From: Actinoplanes couchii
GTDB taxonomy: Bacteria; Actinomycetota; Actinomycetes; Mycobacteriales; Micromonosporaceae
DNA: 64,000 bases
Assembly (NCBI RefSeq): GCF_016862075.1
Contig: NZ_BOMG01000071.1
Location: 58,527 to 122,526 of the forward strand
Reading direction: 5' to 3'
Position 1 is the first letter of the stretch, and every line of letters starts with the position of its first letter. A program made the translations under genes and the position numbers. Under the pieces are notes generated by a model. It was not told the origin of the DNA and did no database searches. It saw nothing but the letters and a program-made list of their open reading frames with translations. Below are positions 41,920 through 50,550 of this stretch, piece by piece.

Positions 41920-42495
41920 TCAGCCGCGGAAGGCGGTGAAGGCCTCGTCGAGCAGGTCGCCGAAGTCGCGTTCGCCGTGGGAGTCGACCCAGCGTTCGAC
42001 GACGAGAGTCACGCAGTTCATCGCGGCGGCCGCGCGGACCAGACGGATCAGGTCGGAGCCCTGGCCGGGGTGGCGTTCGGCCAGGGCCGAGGCCAGGCGG
42101 GGGGCCCAGGCGACCCGTTGCGCCACCGTGCGGGCGCGCAGCACCGGGGTCTGCTGGATGACCCGGGCGGTGTCCAGCGCGGTGGCCGGATCCGCCAGCT
42201 GCGGCGCGATCAGCGCGTCCAGGGCGCGGCGCAGGGCGGTCCAGTCGTCCTCGCCGGCCGGGCGCTCGCGCAGGGCCACCTCCACCAGCGCCGTCTGCTC
42301 CTCGATCGGTTCGAGGAAGACGTCCTCCTTGGTGGGGAAGTAGCGCTGGAACGTGCTGCGCGACACCCCGGCCTCGGCGGCCACGTCGGCGATCGTCACC
42401 CGGTCGAAACCGTCCCGCCGGAAGACGTCGATGGCGACCTCGGCGAGCCGTCGCCGGACCGCGACGCGCGCGATCTCCCGGGTTCCCTGTGTCAC
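41920..42495 (-). CDS. TetR-family repressor
   Basis: 191 aa, GTG start. Helix-turn-helix: VTIADVAAEAGVSRSTFQRYFPTKEDVF. The ligand domain has no family signature that I recognise. Divergent from the SDR gene, with a 21-bp palindrome in the gap. Confidence 0.92.
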   Translation of the reverse strand: MTQGTREIARVAVRRRLAEVAIDVFRRDGFDRVTIADVAAEAGVSRSTFQRYFPTKEDVFLEPIEEQTALVEVALRERPAGEDDWTALRRALDALIAPQLADPATALDTARVIQQTPVLRARTVAQRVAWAPRLASALAERHPGQGSDLIRLVRAAAAMNCVTLVVERWVDSHGERDFGDLLDEAFTAFRG

Positions 42496-42527
42496 CAGCG
42501 CATCCTATCGGTGAACCGTAGCCCTAA

Positions 42528-42548
42528 ACATGGGGCTCGGCCCCATGT
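42528..42548. promoter_or_regulatory. TetR-type operator palindrome
   Basis: ACATGGGGC (42528-42536) and GCCCCATGT (42540-42548) form a perfect inverted repeat around TCG. It lies between the divergent TetR and SDR genes, so autoregulation plus control of the SDR gene is expected. Confidence 0.85.
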
Positions 42549-42582
42549 ATAGTTCCCAGCCTCATAACTAGGGGAGGTTGCC

Positions 42583-43377
42583 ATGAGCGAACAGTCACCG
42601 AACCCCGCCGTGGGCAGCGGACAGCTGGCCGGCCGGGTCGCGATCGTCACCGGAGCCGCCGGTGGGGTGGGCAGCGGAGCCGCGCGGCGGTACGCCGACG
42701 AGGGCGCCTCCGTGGTGCTCACCGACATCTCCGGGCCCGCCGTCGAGGCGGTCGCCGCCGAGATCCGGGAGCGCGGCGGCGAGGCCTTCGCGATCGCGTG
42801 CGACATCGCCGACCCCGAGCAGATCGCGGCCGTCGTCGCCGCCACCGTGCAGCGGTACGGCACCGTCGACATCCTGGCCAACATCGCGCAAGGTGGGCTC
42901 GACCAGCACAAACTCCTGGAAGAGGCAACTGCGGAGCAGGCGTTGTACGCGTACCGCACCGGCCCTCTGCAGAGCATGCTGTTCATGCAGCACTGTCTGC
43001 CGATCATGAAGGAGAAGGGGTACGGCCGGGTCATCAACACGGCCTCCGGCGCCGCGGTCCACCCGACCCCGGGTTTCTCCACCTACTCGATGGCCAAGGG
43101 CGCGGTGATGTCGCTGACCCGGGTGGCCTCCCAGGAGTGGGGCCGGTACGGCATCGTCACCAACACGTTCCTGCCGGTGGCGAAGACCCCCGGTTTCGAC
43201 CTGACCGAACAGGGCCGGGCCGCGGCGAAGCAGTTGGTGACGATGGTGCCGGTGGGCCGGTTCGGAACCCCGTACGAAGATGTGTCCCCGCTACTGGTCT
43301 TCCTCGCGAGCGAGGGCGCCGGTTACATCAACGGCCAGGCCATCGCGGCCGACGGGGGCCTGAGCCTGTTCACCTGA
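42583..43377 (+). CDS. Short-chain dehydrogenase/reductase
   Basis: 264 aa. The cofactor loop is TGAAGGVGSG, the NADH-selecting Asp lies in VVLTDISGP, and the active site is YSMAK with Ser in TASGAA. C-terminal GQAIAADGGLSLF is typical for classical SDRs. Ribosome binding site GGGGAGG. Probably the target of the TetR repressor. Its last codons are part of a 33-bp tandem duplication, and it overlaps the convergent ECF41 gene by 87 bp. Confidence 0.9.
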   Translation: MSEQSPNPAVGSGQLAGRVAIVTGAAGGVGSGAARRYADEGASVVLTDISGPAVEAVAAEIRERGGEAFAIACDIADPEQIAAVVAATVQRYGTVDILANIAQGGLDQHKLLEEATAEQALYAYRTGPLQSMLFMQHCLPIMKEKGYGRVINTASGAAVHPTPGFSTYSMAKGAVMSLTRVASQEWGRYGIVTNTFLPVAKTPGFDLTEQGRAAAKQLVTMVPVGRFGTPYEDVSPLLVFLASEGAGYINGQAIAADGGLSLFT

Positions 43378-44298
43378 GACGCCGACGGAGGCCTGAGCCT
43401 GCTCACTGGAGACGGAGACCGGGTGGACGGCGCCGGTGGCCACGGCCCGCAGCTTCTCCGGGTTGGCCACGTTGTGGATCGCCGCGATCCGGCCGTCGGC
43501 GGCCAGGTCCAGGGTGAGCGTGGCCAGGACCCGGCCGCCGCCGAGCAGGAGAATCCCGGCGGCGCCGTTCAAAGTGGTGATCTCGGCGGACATCTCGGCC
43601 GGGCTGACACCCTGGTAGGCCCGGCTGCCGAGGCCGGTGAACCAGGCGGCCACCCGCCCGGCGCCGGTGACCGGGTGGAACGCCTGCCGGACCTTGCCGC
43701 CGCCGTCCGTCCACAGCGTCACGTCCGGCGCCAGCATCTCCATCAGCACGTTGATGTCACCACCACCGGCCGCGGCAAGGAACCGTTCGGTCACCGCCCG
43801 GTGCCGCCCCCGGTCGACAAGTGTCCGCGGGCGCCGGGCCCGGACCCGCGACCGTGCCCGGTACGCCGCCTGCCGGACGGTGTCCTCGGACCGGCCCACC
43901 GCCACGGCGATCTCGGCATGACTGAACCCGAACGCCTCCCGGAGCACGAACACCGCCCGTTCCAGCGGGCTCAGGTTCTCCAGCAGCAGCAACAGCGCGG
44001 TCGACACCGAGTCGGCGAGTTCCCCGGGCTTCGGGGACTCCGTGATGATCGGCTCCGGCAGCCACGGCCCGGGATACGACTCCCGCCGGGACCGGGCCGC
44101 CCGCAGCCGGTCCATGGCCAGGTTGGTGACGATCCGGACCAGGTACGCCTTGACCTCGCCGACCCCGCTCCGGTCCACCGCCGACCAGCGGACCCACGCG
44201 TCCTGCACGGCGTCCTCGGCGTCGGCCGCCGACCCGAGCACCCGGTAGGCGACCGAGAACAGCAGTGGCCGGTAGCCCTCGAACGTCCCGGCGCTCAT
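43291..44298 (-). CDS. ECF41-type sigma factor with SnoaL-like C-terminal domain
   Basis: 335 aa from the ATG at 44298 (ATGA overlap with the flavoprotein gene). Sigma regions 2 and 4 (about 1-160) are followed by a SnoaL-like domain. All three ECF41 marker motifs are present: WLPEP (79-83), DGGGK (197-201) and NPEKL (278-282). In ECF41 the C-terminal domain regulates the sigma activity in place of an anti-sigma factor. The tail past about residue 290 is extra, contains an 11-residue repeat (VSSEQAQASVG, VSGEQAQAPVG) made by a DNA duplication, and reads antisense through the end of the SDR gene. Confidence 0.9.
   Translation of the reverse strand: MSAGTFEGYRPLLFSVAYRVLGSAADAEDAVQDAWVRWSAVDRSGVGEVKAYLVRIVTNLAMDRLRAARSRRESYPGPWLPEPIITESPKPGELADSVSTALLLLLENLSPLERAVFVLREAFGFSHAEIAVAVGRSEDTVRQAAYRARSRVRARRPRTLVDRGRHRAVTERFLAAAGGGDINVLMEMLAPDVTLWTDGGGKVRQAFHPVTGAGRVAAWFTGLGSRAYQGVSPAEMSAEITTLNGAAGILLLGGGRVLATLTLDLAADGRIAAIHNVANPEKLRAVATGAVHPVSVSSEQAQASVGVSGEQAQAPVGRDGLAVDVTGALAREEDQ
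43348..43413. repeat. 33-bp tandem duplication at the SDR/ECF41 convergent ends
   Basis: Units 43348-43380 and 43381-43413 are near-identical. The left unit holds the last nine codons and stop of the SDR gene; both units are antisense codons of the sigma-factor tail, where they give the 11-residue protein repeat. The stop of the SDR gene is retained in the first unit, so the second copy is untranslated on that strand. Confidence 0.8.
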
Positions 44299-45458
44299 CG
44301 GGTCCGGGCCCCGCCGCGCCGCCAGGCCAACCGCCCGGTGCCGGGCAGCCGGAGCATCCTGGCCATCGACGGCCACACCGACGACGTCACCGTCTCCTTG
44401 TACCGGACCGCGACCCGGCCGGTCAGGTGGAACCGCCCGGGACTGTTGTCCGGGCCGGTGAACTGGACGACCGCGTCGTGCCTGCCCAGGCTGACGGCGG
44501 TGTGCAGGTAGCCGTAGCGGAACCGGGTGGGGGGCCGGCCGGCCAGTTCGCGGCTGATGTTGAGGGCCGCCTGGACGCCGGTGGGCATGCCGCTCTGGCA
44601 GGTTCCGTGCATCACCCCGTAAGTCTGGCGGATCGCCGCGGCGTCACCCACCGCGTACACCTCGGGGTGCGACACCGACCGGAGCATCTCGTCGGTGATG
44701 ATCCGCCCCCGATCGTCGGTGGCGAACCCGGCCGGTCCCGGGGCCCGCACCCCGGCGGTCCACACCGTCACGTCGGCGGTCAGGGTCCGGCCGTCGGCGA
44801 GTTCGACCTTGCCGGGATGGACACGGGTCACTGTGGATCCGCTGATCACGCGGACGCCGAGCCGGTCGAGCGCGGCCCGCAGATGTGCCCGTGGTCTCGG
44901 GGACAGAGCGGCTCCCGGCTCGCGGTCGCCGACCAGGGTCACCGCGAGCGCGGGGTGCCGTTCGGCCATCTCGGTCGCGGTCTCGACGCCGGTCAGGCCG
45001 GCTCCACACACGACCACCGTCGCCGGGCCGTCGAGTTCCCGCAGGCGGCGGGACAGCCGGGAGGCGTCGGCGGCGGTGTCGACGGTGTGGCCGTTTTCGG
45101 TGGCCCCGGGGACGCCCGTGGTGTCGGCTCGGCTGCCCAGCCCGTACACCAGGAAATGGAACGGCAGTGTCCGGCCGTCGCGGAGCCGGACCGTCCTGGT
45201 CGCCATGTCGATCGCCGCCACCTCACCGGTGACCAGGTCGACCCCGGGGCCCGTCAGCAGGTCGGCGTAGGGGCGCTCGGCCAATGGCTGCCCGGTCGCC
45301 AGTTGGTGCAGTCGCAGTCGTTCGGTGAAGGACGTGTTGCCGTCCACCACGGTGATCCGGACCTCGCCGGCCGGCCTGGATCGCCGGGTTCGACCGATCA
45401 GGCTGGTGGCGGCGGTCAGGCCGGCGTATCCGGCTCCCAGTACGACGATCTCCCGCAT
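44295..45458 (-). CDS. NAD(P)/FAD-dependent oxidoreductase (NDH-2-like), ECF41 partner
   Basis: 387 aa. FAD fold IVVLGAGYAGLTAATSLIGR at the N-terminus, NAD(P) fold VVVCGAGLTGVETATEMAER near 165, and the second FAD motif VYAVGDAAAIRQTYG near 295. ECF41 sigma factors are typically encoded beside a redox enzyme that they transcribe, and here the ATGA coupling supports that. Physiological substrate unknown. No C-terminal membrane helix as in true NDH-2. Confidence 0.85.
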   Translation of the reverse strand: MREIVVLGAGYAGLTAATSLIGRTRRSRPAGEVRITVVDGNTSFTERLRLHQLATGQPLAERPYADLLTGPGVDLVTGEVAAIDMATRTVRLRDGRTLPFHFLVYGLGSRADTTGVPGATENGHTVDTAADASRLSRRLRELDGPATVVVCGAGLTGVETATEMAERHPALAVTLVGDREPGAALSPRPRAHLRAALDRLGVRVISGSTVTRVHPGKVELADGRTLTADVTVWTAGVRAPGPAGFATDDRGRIITDEMLRSVSHPEVYAVGDAAAIRQTYGVMHGTCQSGMPTGVQAALNISRELAGRPPTRFRYGYLHTAVSLGRHDAVVQFTGPDNSPGRFHLTGRVAVRYKETVTSSVWPSMARMLRLPGTGRLAWRRGGARTR

Positions 45459-45549
45459 GCTGCGTTCCCCTGACTTCCGGCTCGATGACGGAAAGGGGAC
45501 GGATGCCGGGCCACCGTTCGTGAAACACGGTGACCCGGGTCACATGCGG

Positions 45550-46569
45550 TCAGGTCTGCAGGTTGCCGGGGACGTACCGGGCGTCCCGGTGCTCGGCGGT
45601 GTACCGGCCGTCGACGATCCAGGGCGCGGGGCGGGCGGCAGCCGGGCCGGGAGCGGGCTGGACAGCGGGGTGGATGACGGGGGAGGGGACGGGAGCCGGC
45701 GACTCGTGCTGCTCCTGCTCCTGTTCCGGCTCGACGAGGTCGGTGAACGCGGCCCACGGCATCCGGTCGACCGGCTCGGCGGAACCGGTGTCGGCGATGG
45801 CCCGGTAGGCCAGCGACGCCGCCCGCATCGCCGCCAGCAGGGCCGCCACCGGATGCAGCACCAACCGGACCCCGAGGCGGGCCAGATCGGCGTCGCTCAC
45901 CGTGGAAGTTCCCGGTGAGGGCTCACTGCGATTGATCACCATCGGTACGCCGGGAAGTGCCGCTCGTACCCGCGCCAGGTCCTCGAGGGTCTCCACCCCC
46001 TCGGGGTGGACCGCGTCGGCCCCGGCCTCCGCATAGGCCCGGCAGCGCAGGATCGTCTCGTCCAGCCCGCGCACCGGGTGAGCGCCGGTGCCCGCGATCA
46101 CCACCATCTCCGGCGCCTGCTCGGCCATGGTGGTGATCTTCGCGGCCGCCTGGCCGATCGTGATCAGTTCCTTGCCGACCGGTCGACCGCCGTGCGCGGG
46201 GTGCGGCCGATTGTCCGATCTCGAATGTGCCCGGTCGTCGAGGAGGAGGCCCGAGATTCCGGCGCGGGCGTACGCCAGGGCCGTCCACACCGCATCGACC
46301 GGGTTACCGTAGCCGGTGTCGGCGTCGGCCAGCACCGGCACCCCGCCGAGTGCCGGGACCAGTGTGGACGCCCGGTCGGCGATCTGGGTGGCGTGCACGA
46401 AGTCGAGGTCGGGGCGGCCCAGCATGGTCGCCGACACGGCCGCCCCGGACAGGTGCACGGCCCGGTTGCCGGCCCGGACCGCGAGTACCGCGGTGACCGG
46501 GTCGTGGACGCCGGGGACATGGGTGACCCGGTCGGCGGCGAGCAACGCTCGCAGGGCGGAAGCAGTCAT
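45550..46569 (-). CDS. Isocitrate lyase/PEP mutase family protein with Pro-rich tail
   Basis: 339 aa from the ATG at 46569. PEPM/ICL fold: GGVPVLADADTGYGNP is the Mg-binding signature, with EGVETLEDLARVRAALPGVP and INRSEPSP further on. The lid-loop Cys of isocitrate and methylisocitrate lyases (KKCGH) is replaced by DDRAHSRSDNRPHP, so it may be an oxaloacetate decarboxylase- or phosphonopyruvate-hydrolase-like enzyme. About 50 extra residues at the end are rich in Pro, Ala and Glu and do not look like the family. Divergent from the IclR gene. Confidence 0.82.
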   Translation of the reverse strand: MTASALRALLAADRVTHVPGVHDPVTAVLAVRAGNRAVHLSGAAVSATMLGRPDLDFVHATQIADRASTLVPALGGVPVLADADTGYGNPVDAVWTALAYARAGISGLLLDDRAHSRSDNRPHPAHGGRPVGKELITIGQAAAKITTMAEQAPEMVVIAGTGAHPVRGLDETILRCRAYAEAGADAVHPEGVETLEDLARVRAALPGVPMVINRSEPSPGTSTVSDADLARLGVRLVLHPVAALLAAMRAASLAYRAIADTGSAEPVDRMPWAAFTDLVEPEQEQEQHESPAPVPSPVIHPAVQPAPGPAAARPAPWIVDGRYTAEHRDARYVPGNLQT

Positions 46570-46708
46570 GATCCGCTGTGTACCGTGAAACCGCCCGCCA
46601 CGCCACTCGAGCAGTGCCTCCCCGGGCGCGGCCGTCCCGGTGCCGATACGCCGTGGCCCGGCTCGATACAGCGTTTCTCCTGGCGAAATCGCGGGATATG
46701 GTGTTTCC

Positions 46709-47497
46709 GTGCTGAAAGAGGATGAGGGCCAGTCCCGGTCCATCGCCGCCGTCGAGCGGGCCATGGACGTGCTCCTCCACTTCGGCCGCACCGACCAGCC
46801 GGACCTCGGCGTCACCGAGATCGCCACCGCACTGGGCCTGACCAAGGCCGCCGTGCACCGGATCCTCACCGCCCTCCGCAGCCGTGAGCTGATCACGGTG
46901 GACCCGTCGACCAGGCGATACGCCCTGGGCCACGCGGCGGTGGCGCTGGGCCGCGCCTACCTGGCCCGCACCGACGTGCGAGCGATGGCAGCCCCCGAAC
47001 TGAAACACCTCTCCGCCCGTACGAACGAGACGGCCACCCTGTCGCTGCGGCGCGGAGACACCCGGCTCTACGTGGACCAGGTGGTCCCCGACCAGGAGCT
47101 TCGCCTCGAAGTCAGTCTGGGGATCCCGTTCGCGCTGAATGCCGGCGCATCGTCCAAGGCGTTCCTGGCGTTCCTGCCGGACTTCGAGGTCGAGACGTAC
47201 CTGGAGCGGCACCCCCTGAAAGCGATGACGGACCGGACGATCATCGACCCGGCAAAGCTCCGCAAGGACCTGGCCGGAATCCGCAGACGCGGTTACGCGA
47301 CATCCTTGGGCGAACGCCAGCCGGGTGCGGCATCAGTGGCGGCCCCCATCTTCGACCACGACGCCCGGGTGGTGGCGGTGATCAGCCTGGCCGGCCCGGC
47401 ACTACGCTTCCGCCCCGAAGCCACCCCCACCGCGACCACCGACCTCTTGGAGTCGGCGGCCCGGATCTCCGCCCAACTCGGCTACCGCCCGTCCTGA
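46709..47497 (+). CDS. IclR-family regulator
   Basis: 262 aa from the GTG at 46709. Winged helix LGVTEIATALGLTKAAVHRILTAL; the effector domain has YVDQVVPDQELRLEVSLG, LNAGASSKAFLAFLP and the closing RRRGYATSLGERQPGAASVAAPIFD. It is divergent from the ICL/PEPM gene across 139 bp and should regulate it. Confidence 0.9.
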   Translation: MLKEDEGQSRSIAAVERAMDVLLHFGRTDQPDLGVTEIATALGLTKAAVHRILTALRSRELITVDPSTRRYALGHAAVALGRAYLARTDVRAMAAPELKHLSARTNETATLSLRRGDTRLYVDQVVPDQELRLEVSLGIPFALNAGASSKAFLAFLPDFEVETYLERHPLKAMTDRTIIDPAKLRKDLAGIRRRGYATSLGERQPGAASVAAPIFDHDARVVAVISLAGPALRFRPEATPTATTDLLESAARISAQLGYRPS

Positions 47498-47534
47498 CCA
47501 CCCACCCCCTGCCCGAAGTGGCAGACTTTCGCGG

Positions 47535-48161
47535 GTGACGTTCCACGGCTGGCCGAGCGAGGCGCTGGAGTTCTACGAGGGTCTCGCCGCCGACAACTCG
47601 AAGACCTATTGGACCGCGCGGCAGAAGTTCTACGAGGAGCAGGTACGCGGTCCGGGGCGGGAGCTGCTCGCCGACCTCGAACCCGAGTTCGGCCCCGGCA
47701 AGATCTTCCGCCCGCACCGGGACGTCCGGTTCAGCAACGACAAGAGCCCCTACAAGACACACCTGGGGATCTGGCTCGGGGCGGGCTTCTACGTGCAACT
47801 GTCGGCCGACGGGCTGGCGGCCGGCTGCGGCATGTACCGGATGGGCCCCGGCCAGCTGGACCGCTATCGCCGTACCCTCGACGACCCGAAGTTGGGCCCC
47901 TCGTTGCCGAAACTGGTCGCCGACCTGGAACAGGCCGGCCTGGAGATCCACGGCCACGACAGCCTGAGAACCGTCCCGCGCGGCTTCCCGAAGGACCACC
48001 CACACGCCGGCCTGCTACGCCACAAGGGCCTGACCACCTGGCGGGACTGGGAGCCCGCCGAGTGGATGGGCACAGCCACCGCCCGCGACCGCGTCGTCGA
48101 CTTCTTCCGCACGAGCCGCCCCCTCAAGAATTGGCTCGACCACCACGTCGGCCCGGAGTGA
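47535..48161 (+). CDS. DUF2461 (TIGR02453-type) protein
   Basis: 208 aa, GTG start. Opening phrases FHGWPSEALEFYEGLAADNS and FRPHRDVRFSNDKSPYKTHL are the family pattern; GFPKDHPHAGLLRHKGLTTW follows. Function of the family is not established. Stands between the IclR gene and a GNAT gene. Confidence 0.85.
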   Translation: MTFHGWPSEALEFYEGLAADNSKTYWTARQKFYEEQVRGPGRELLADLEPEFGPGKIFRPHRDVRFSNDKSPYKTHLGIWLGAGFYVQLSADGLAAGCGMYRMGPGQLDRYRRTLDDPKLGPSLPKLVADLEQAGLEIHGHDSLRTVPRGFPKDHPHAGLLRHKGLTTWRDWEPAEWMGTATARDRVVDFFRTSRPLKNWLDHHVGPE

Positions 48162-48215
48162 TGGCGTGACCCCCGGTCCCTTTCGCGCGTCCCGCCGGCG
48201 CGGCAGACTGCCGGC

Positions 48216-48671
48216 ATGGTGACTATCCGGCCGTTCCGGTGGGACGACAGCGCGACGGTCAGCACGATCATCGTCCGCTGCCTGCGGGAGGTGAACAGCC
48301 GTGACTACCCGGCCGAGCTCATCGACCGGATGTGTGCCCACTTCACCCCGGCCCGGGTCGAGCAGCTGGCGGGGGAGCGGCAGATGTTCGTCGCGGTCGA
48401 CGACGGCGGGGTGGTGGGCACGGTCTCCCGCGACGGCAACAAGGTGTTCACCATGTTCATCCACCCCGAGCGCATCGGTACGGGCGTGGGCCGGCTGCTG
48501 ATGCGGCACATCGAGGGCCTGGCCGCGGCCGAGGGCCACGACTTCATGGAAACCGGGGCCAGCATCACCGGCCACGGCTTCTACCAGCGCCTCGGCTACA
48601 CCGACATCCGCACCTCCGACACCGACTTCGGCCTGAACTACATCCTCCGGAAGCCGCTGCACCCCCGGTGA
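48216..48671 (+). CDS. GNAT-family N-acetyltransferase
   Basis: 151 aa. Core strands MVTIRPFRWDDSATVSTIIV, MFVAVDDGGVVGTVSRDGN and the acetyl-CoA loop HPERIGTGVGRLLMRHIEG. FYQRLGYTD gives the closing motif. Target unknown. Its stop codon abuts the stop of the convergent lipoprotein-like gene. Confidence 0.88.
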   Translation: MVTIRPFRWDDSATVSTIIVRCLREVNSRDYPAELIDRMCAHFTPARVEQLAGERQMFVAVDDGGVVGTVSRDGNKVFTMFIHPERIGTGVGRLLMRHIEGLAAAEGHDFMETGASITGHGFYQRLGYTDIRTSDTDFGLNYILRKPLHPR

Positions 48672-49718
48672 TCAGGCCGGGAGTTCGGCCTCCAGGGCTT
48701 CGGTGATGGTTTTTGCCTCGGCCTCGGACAGGGCGGTGGCCGGGGTGGTGGTGGCTCGCCAGGTGGCGCCGTTGCGGGCCTGGACCTCTGCGGCGCACGT
48801 GGCGGCCTTGGACGCGCCGGGGGCCAGGGTCAGCGACACCGGGCAGATCTTGGCGGTCTTGCCGTTGCGGGTGAGGACGATCGTGGCCCAGACCTTGTCG
48901 CCGGTGGTCACGTGTTTCGCGGTGGGGGCGACCCGGTTGGTGAACGCGACCTTGGCGGTGCAGGAGCCGGAGTCGCACGCCTGCAGGACCGCCCGGCCCT
49001 TCTGCGTGATCAGGGAGCCCAGGCCGGCGGCGGTGGGCAGTTCGGCGGCGGCTTTGCGCAGCTGGGTGAAGAACGCGGCCCGCTCGGTGTCGTCCAGGAC
49101 GGCCGGTGTCACCCGGTAGCCGGGGGCGGTCACGCTGACCAGGCCCTTCGGCTCGGTGGTGCGGATCTGGAAGGTGCGCTCGCCGGCGGTGACCGTCTGC
49201 ACGGCGACGCCGTCGACGGTGGTGGGGGCGCCGGCCACCGGTGCGGTGATCCCGGCAGGCCCGACGGCCCCGGCCAGATCAAGACCGAGGAATTCCTGCG
49301 GTACGTCCACCCAGCGGTCGGCGAACCCGGTGCGCCGTGCGTCGGTGATTCCCATCCCGCCCCAGAATCCGTCGGCGGCCCGCACGAACACCCGGTCGCC
49401 GATCGCCAGGATCTCGCCGATCGCCGTCGCCGACTTGATCGTGCCGAGCGTCGTGCCGGCGGTGGTGACCCGGGCGTCCAGCGCCCAGGCGGCGCCGTCG
49501 GCGGACTCGAACGTGCCGGACCAGCGGACCGCGGGCGCGGCGGCCAGGGCGGTGGCCAGCGCCGGCAGGTCGGCGACGGCGGCCGCCGCGGCCACGCTCG
49601 CCGGGTCGGGTTGCTCCGCACCGAAGACGCGGGGAACCACGAAAACGTTGAGCCCGACGACGGCCGCGAGGCCGATGCCGATACCGACGGCGAGCAGCCG
49701 ACGCCTGATGGTGCTCAA
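48672..49718 (-). CDS. Membrane-anchored LppX-like protein with extra C-terminal domain
   Basis: 348 aa from the TTG at 49718, which has AGGAGA seven bases upstream. N-terminal membrane helix (LLAVGIGIGLAAVVGLNVFV). Residues 40-230 follow the same strand pattern as the lipoproteins at 37-40 kb (LATALAAAPAVRWSGTFESA, AIGDRVFVRAADGFWGGMG, TFQIRTTEPKGLVSVTAPGY). The remaining 110 residues contain a CDSGSC pair of cysteines and Ig-like strands (KVWATIVLTRNGKTAKICP). Function unknown. Confidence 0.7.
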   Translation of the reverse strand: MSTIRRRLLAVGIGIGLAAVVGLNVFVVPRVFGAEQPDPASVAAAAAVADLPALATALAAAPAVRWSGTFESADGAAWALDARVTTAGTTLGTIKSATAIGEILAIGDRVFVRAADGFWGGMGITDARRTGFADRWVDVPQEFLGLDLAGAVGPAGITAPVAGAPTTVDGVAVQTVTAGERTFQIRTTEPKGLVSVTAPGYRVTPAVLDDTERAAFFTQLRKAAAELPTAAGLGSLITQKGRAVLQACDSGSCTAKVAFTNRVAPTAKHVTTGDKVWATIVLTRNGKTAKICPVSLTLAPGASKAATCAAEVQARNGATWRATTTPATALSEAEAKTITEALEAELPA

Positions 49719-49883
49719 TTCTCGTCTCCTCGGGAGTTCGGCGGGAGCGATCAATCTAGTGGATCAAGTTTGACGGGCGGGAGCGCGATGACCTTAACGG
49801 TAGGGCGAACCCACCACATCGACGGATGCGTATCAGCCGGGGCCCGGAGTGGGCCACCGCCGCCCCGCTGCTAAAGATGCCGG

Positions 49884-50519
49884 GTGACCGACAACCTTCT
49901 GGCAGACTTGCGTCATCTGGTGCAGATGACCAGTGGCTCCGGACTGCGATGGCACTCGCACGAACGTGTCGACTCGGCTGATCTGCTGCACGACATCGTC
50001 GCCGCGCCGCTGGTGGCCAAGGCGGTTACCAGGTACGCGTACACGGGAACCGGCCCTTATGCCATCGGCCGGGTGACCGGCGCCAACCTGCGTGAGTACC
50101 TCCTCCCTCGCCTCTTCCGGCCGCTCGACCTGCACAATCCCGCCTGGCACTGCTGCCCGCTGGGGTTCCCGTTCGCGGAGAGCCACCTCTTCCTGACGAC
50201 GTCCGAGTTGGCGCGTTTCGCCCGCCTGTTGCTGCAGGAGGGCACGTGGGAGGGACAACAGATCATTCCCGCCGATTTTGTACGGGGATTGACCGCGGAT
50301 CCCGTTACCACCGGTTACAGCGCCCATCTGTCGCACGGTTACGGCTTCGGCGTGTGGATCGGCCGCGACGACACGTTCCGGATGGACGGCGCGTACGGCC
50401 AGTTCGTGGTGATCGCCCCCGCCCGCCGCGCCGCGATCACCGTGACGGCCCACTCGATGCGCGACGGCGACCTGGTGGAGGCGATCCACGATCTGGTGCT
50501 GGACAGGTTGACGTATTGA
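49884..50519 (+). pseudogene. N-terminally truncated serine hydrolase (beta-lactamase family)
   Basis: 211 codons are open from a GTG at 49884. They match the middle and end of a class C-type serine hydrolase: MTSGSGLRWHSHERVDSADL, YTGTGPYAIGRVTG, LRPLDLHN-type PLDLHNPAWHC, FLTTSELARFARLLLQEGTW, HGYGFGVWIGRD. The first 100 or so residues with the SxxK nucleophile motif are absent, and no such sequence can be found in the 125 bp upstream in any frame. The product could not be a working hydrolase of this class. Confidence 0.75.
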
Positions 50520-50550
50520 CATGATTTTTTGACTAGGGTGTGCAGTCATC

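Noticed and set aside
45530..45543. Palindrome GTGACCCGGGTCAC upstream of the ECF41-coupled flavoprotein gene
   Set aside because: Self-complementary but made of common high-GC words; no matching regulator or second copy, and the ECF41-type promoter motif could not be found convincingly nearby.
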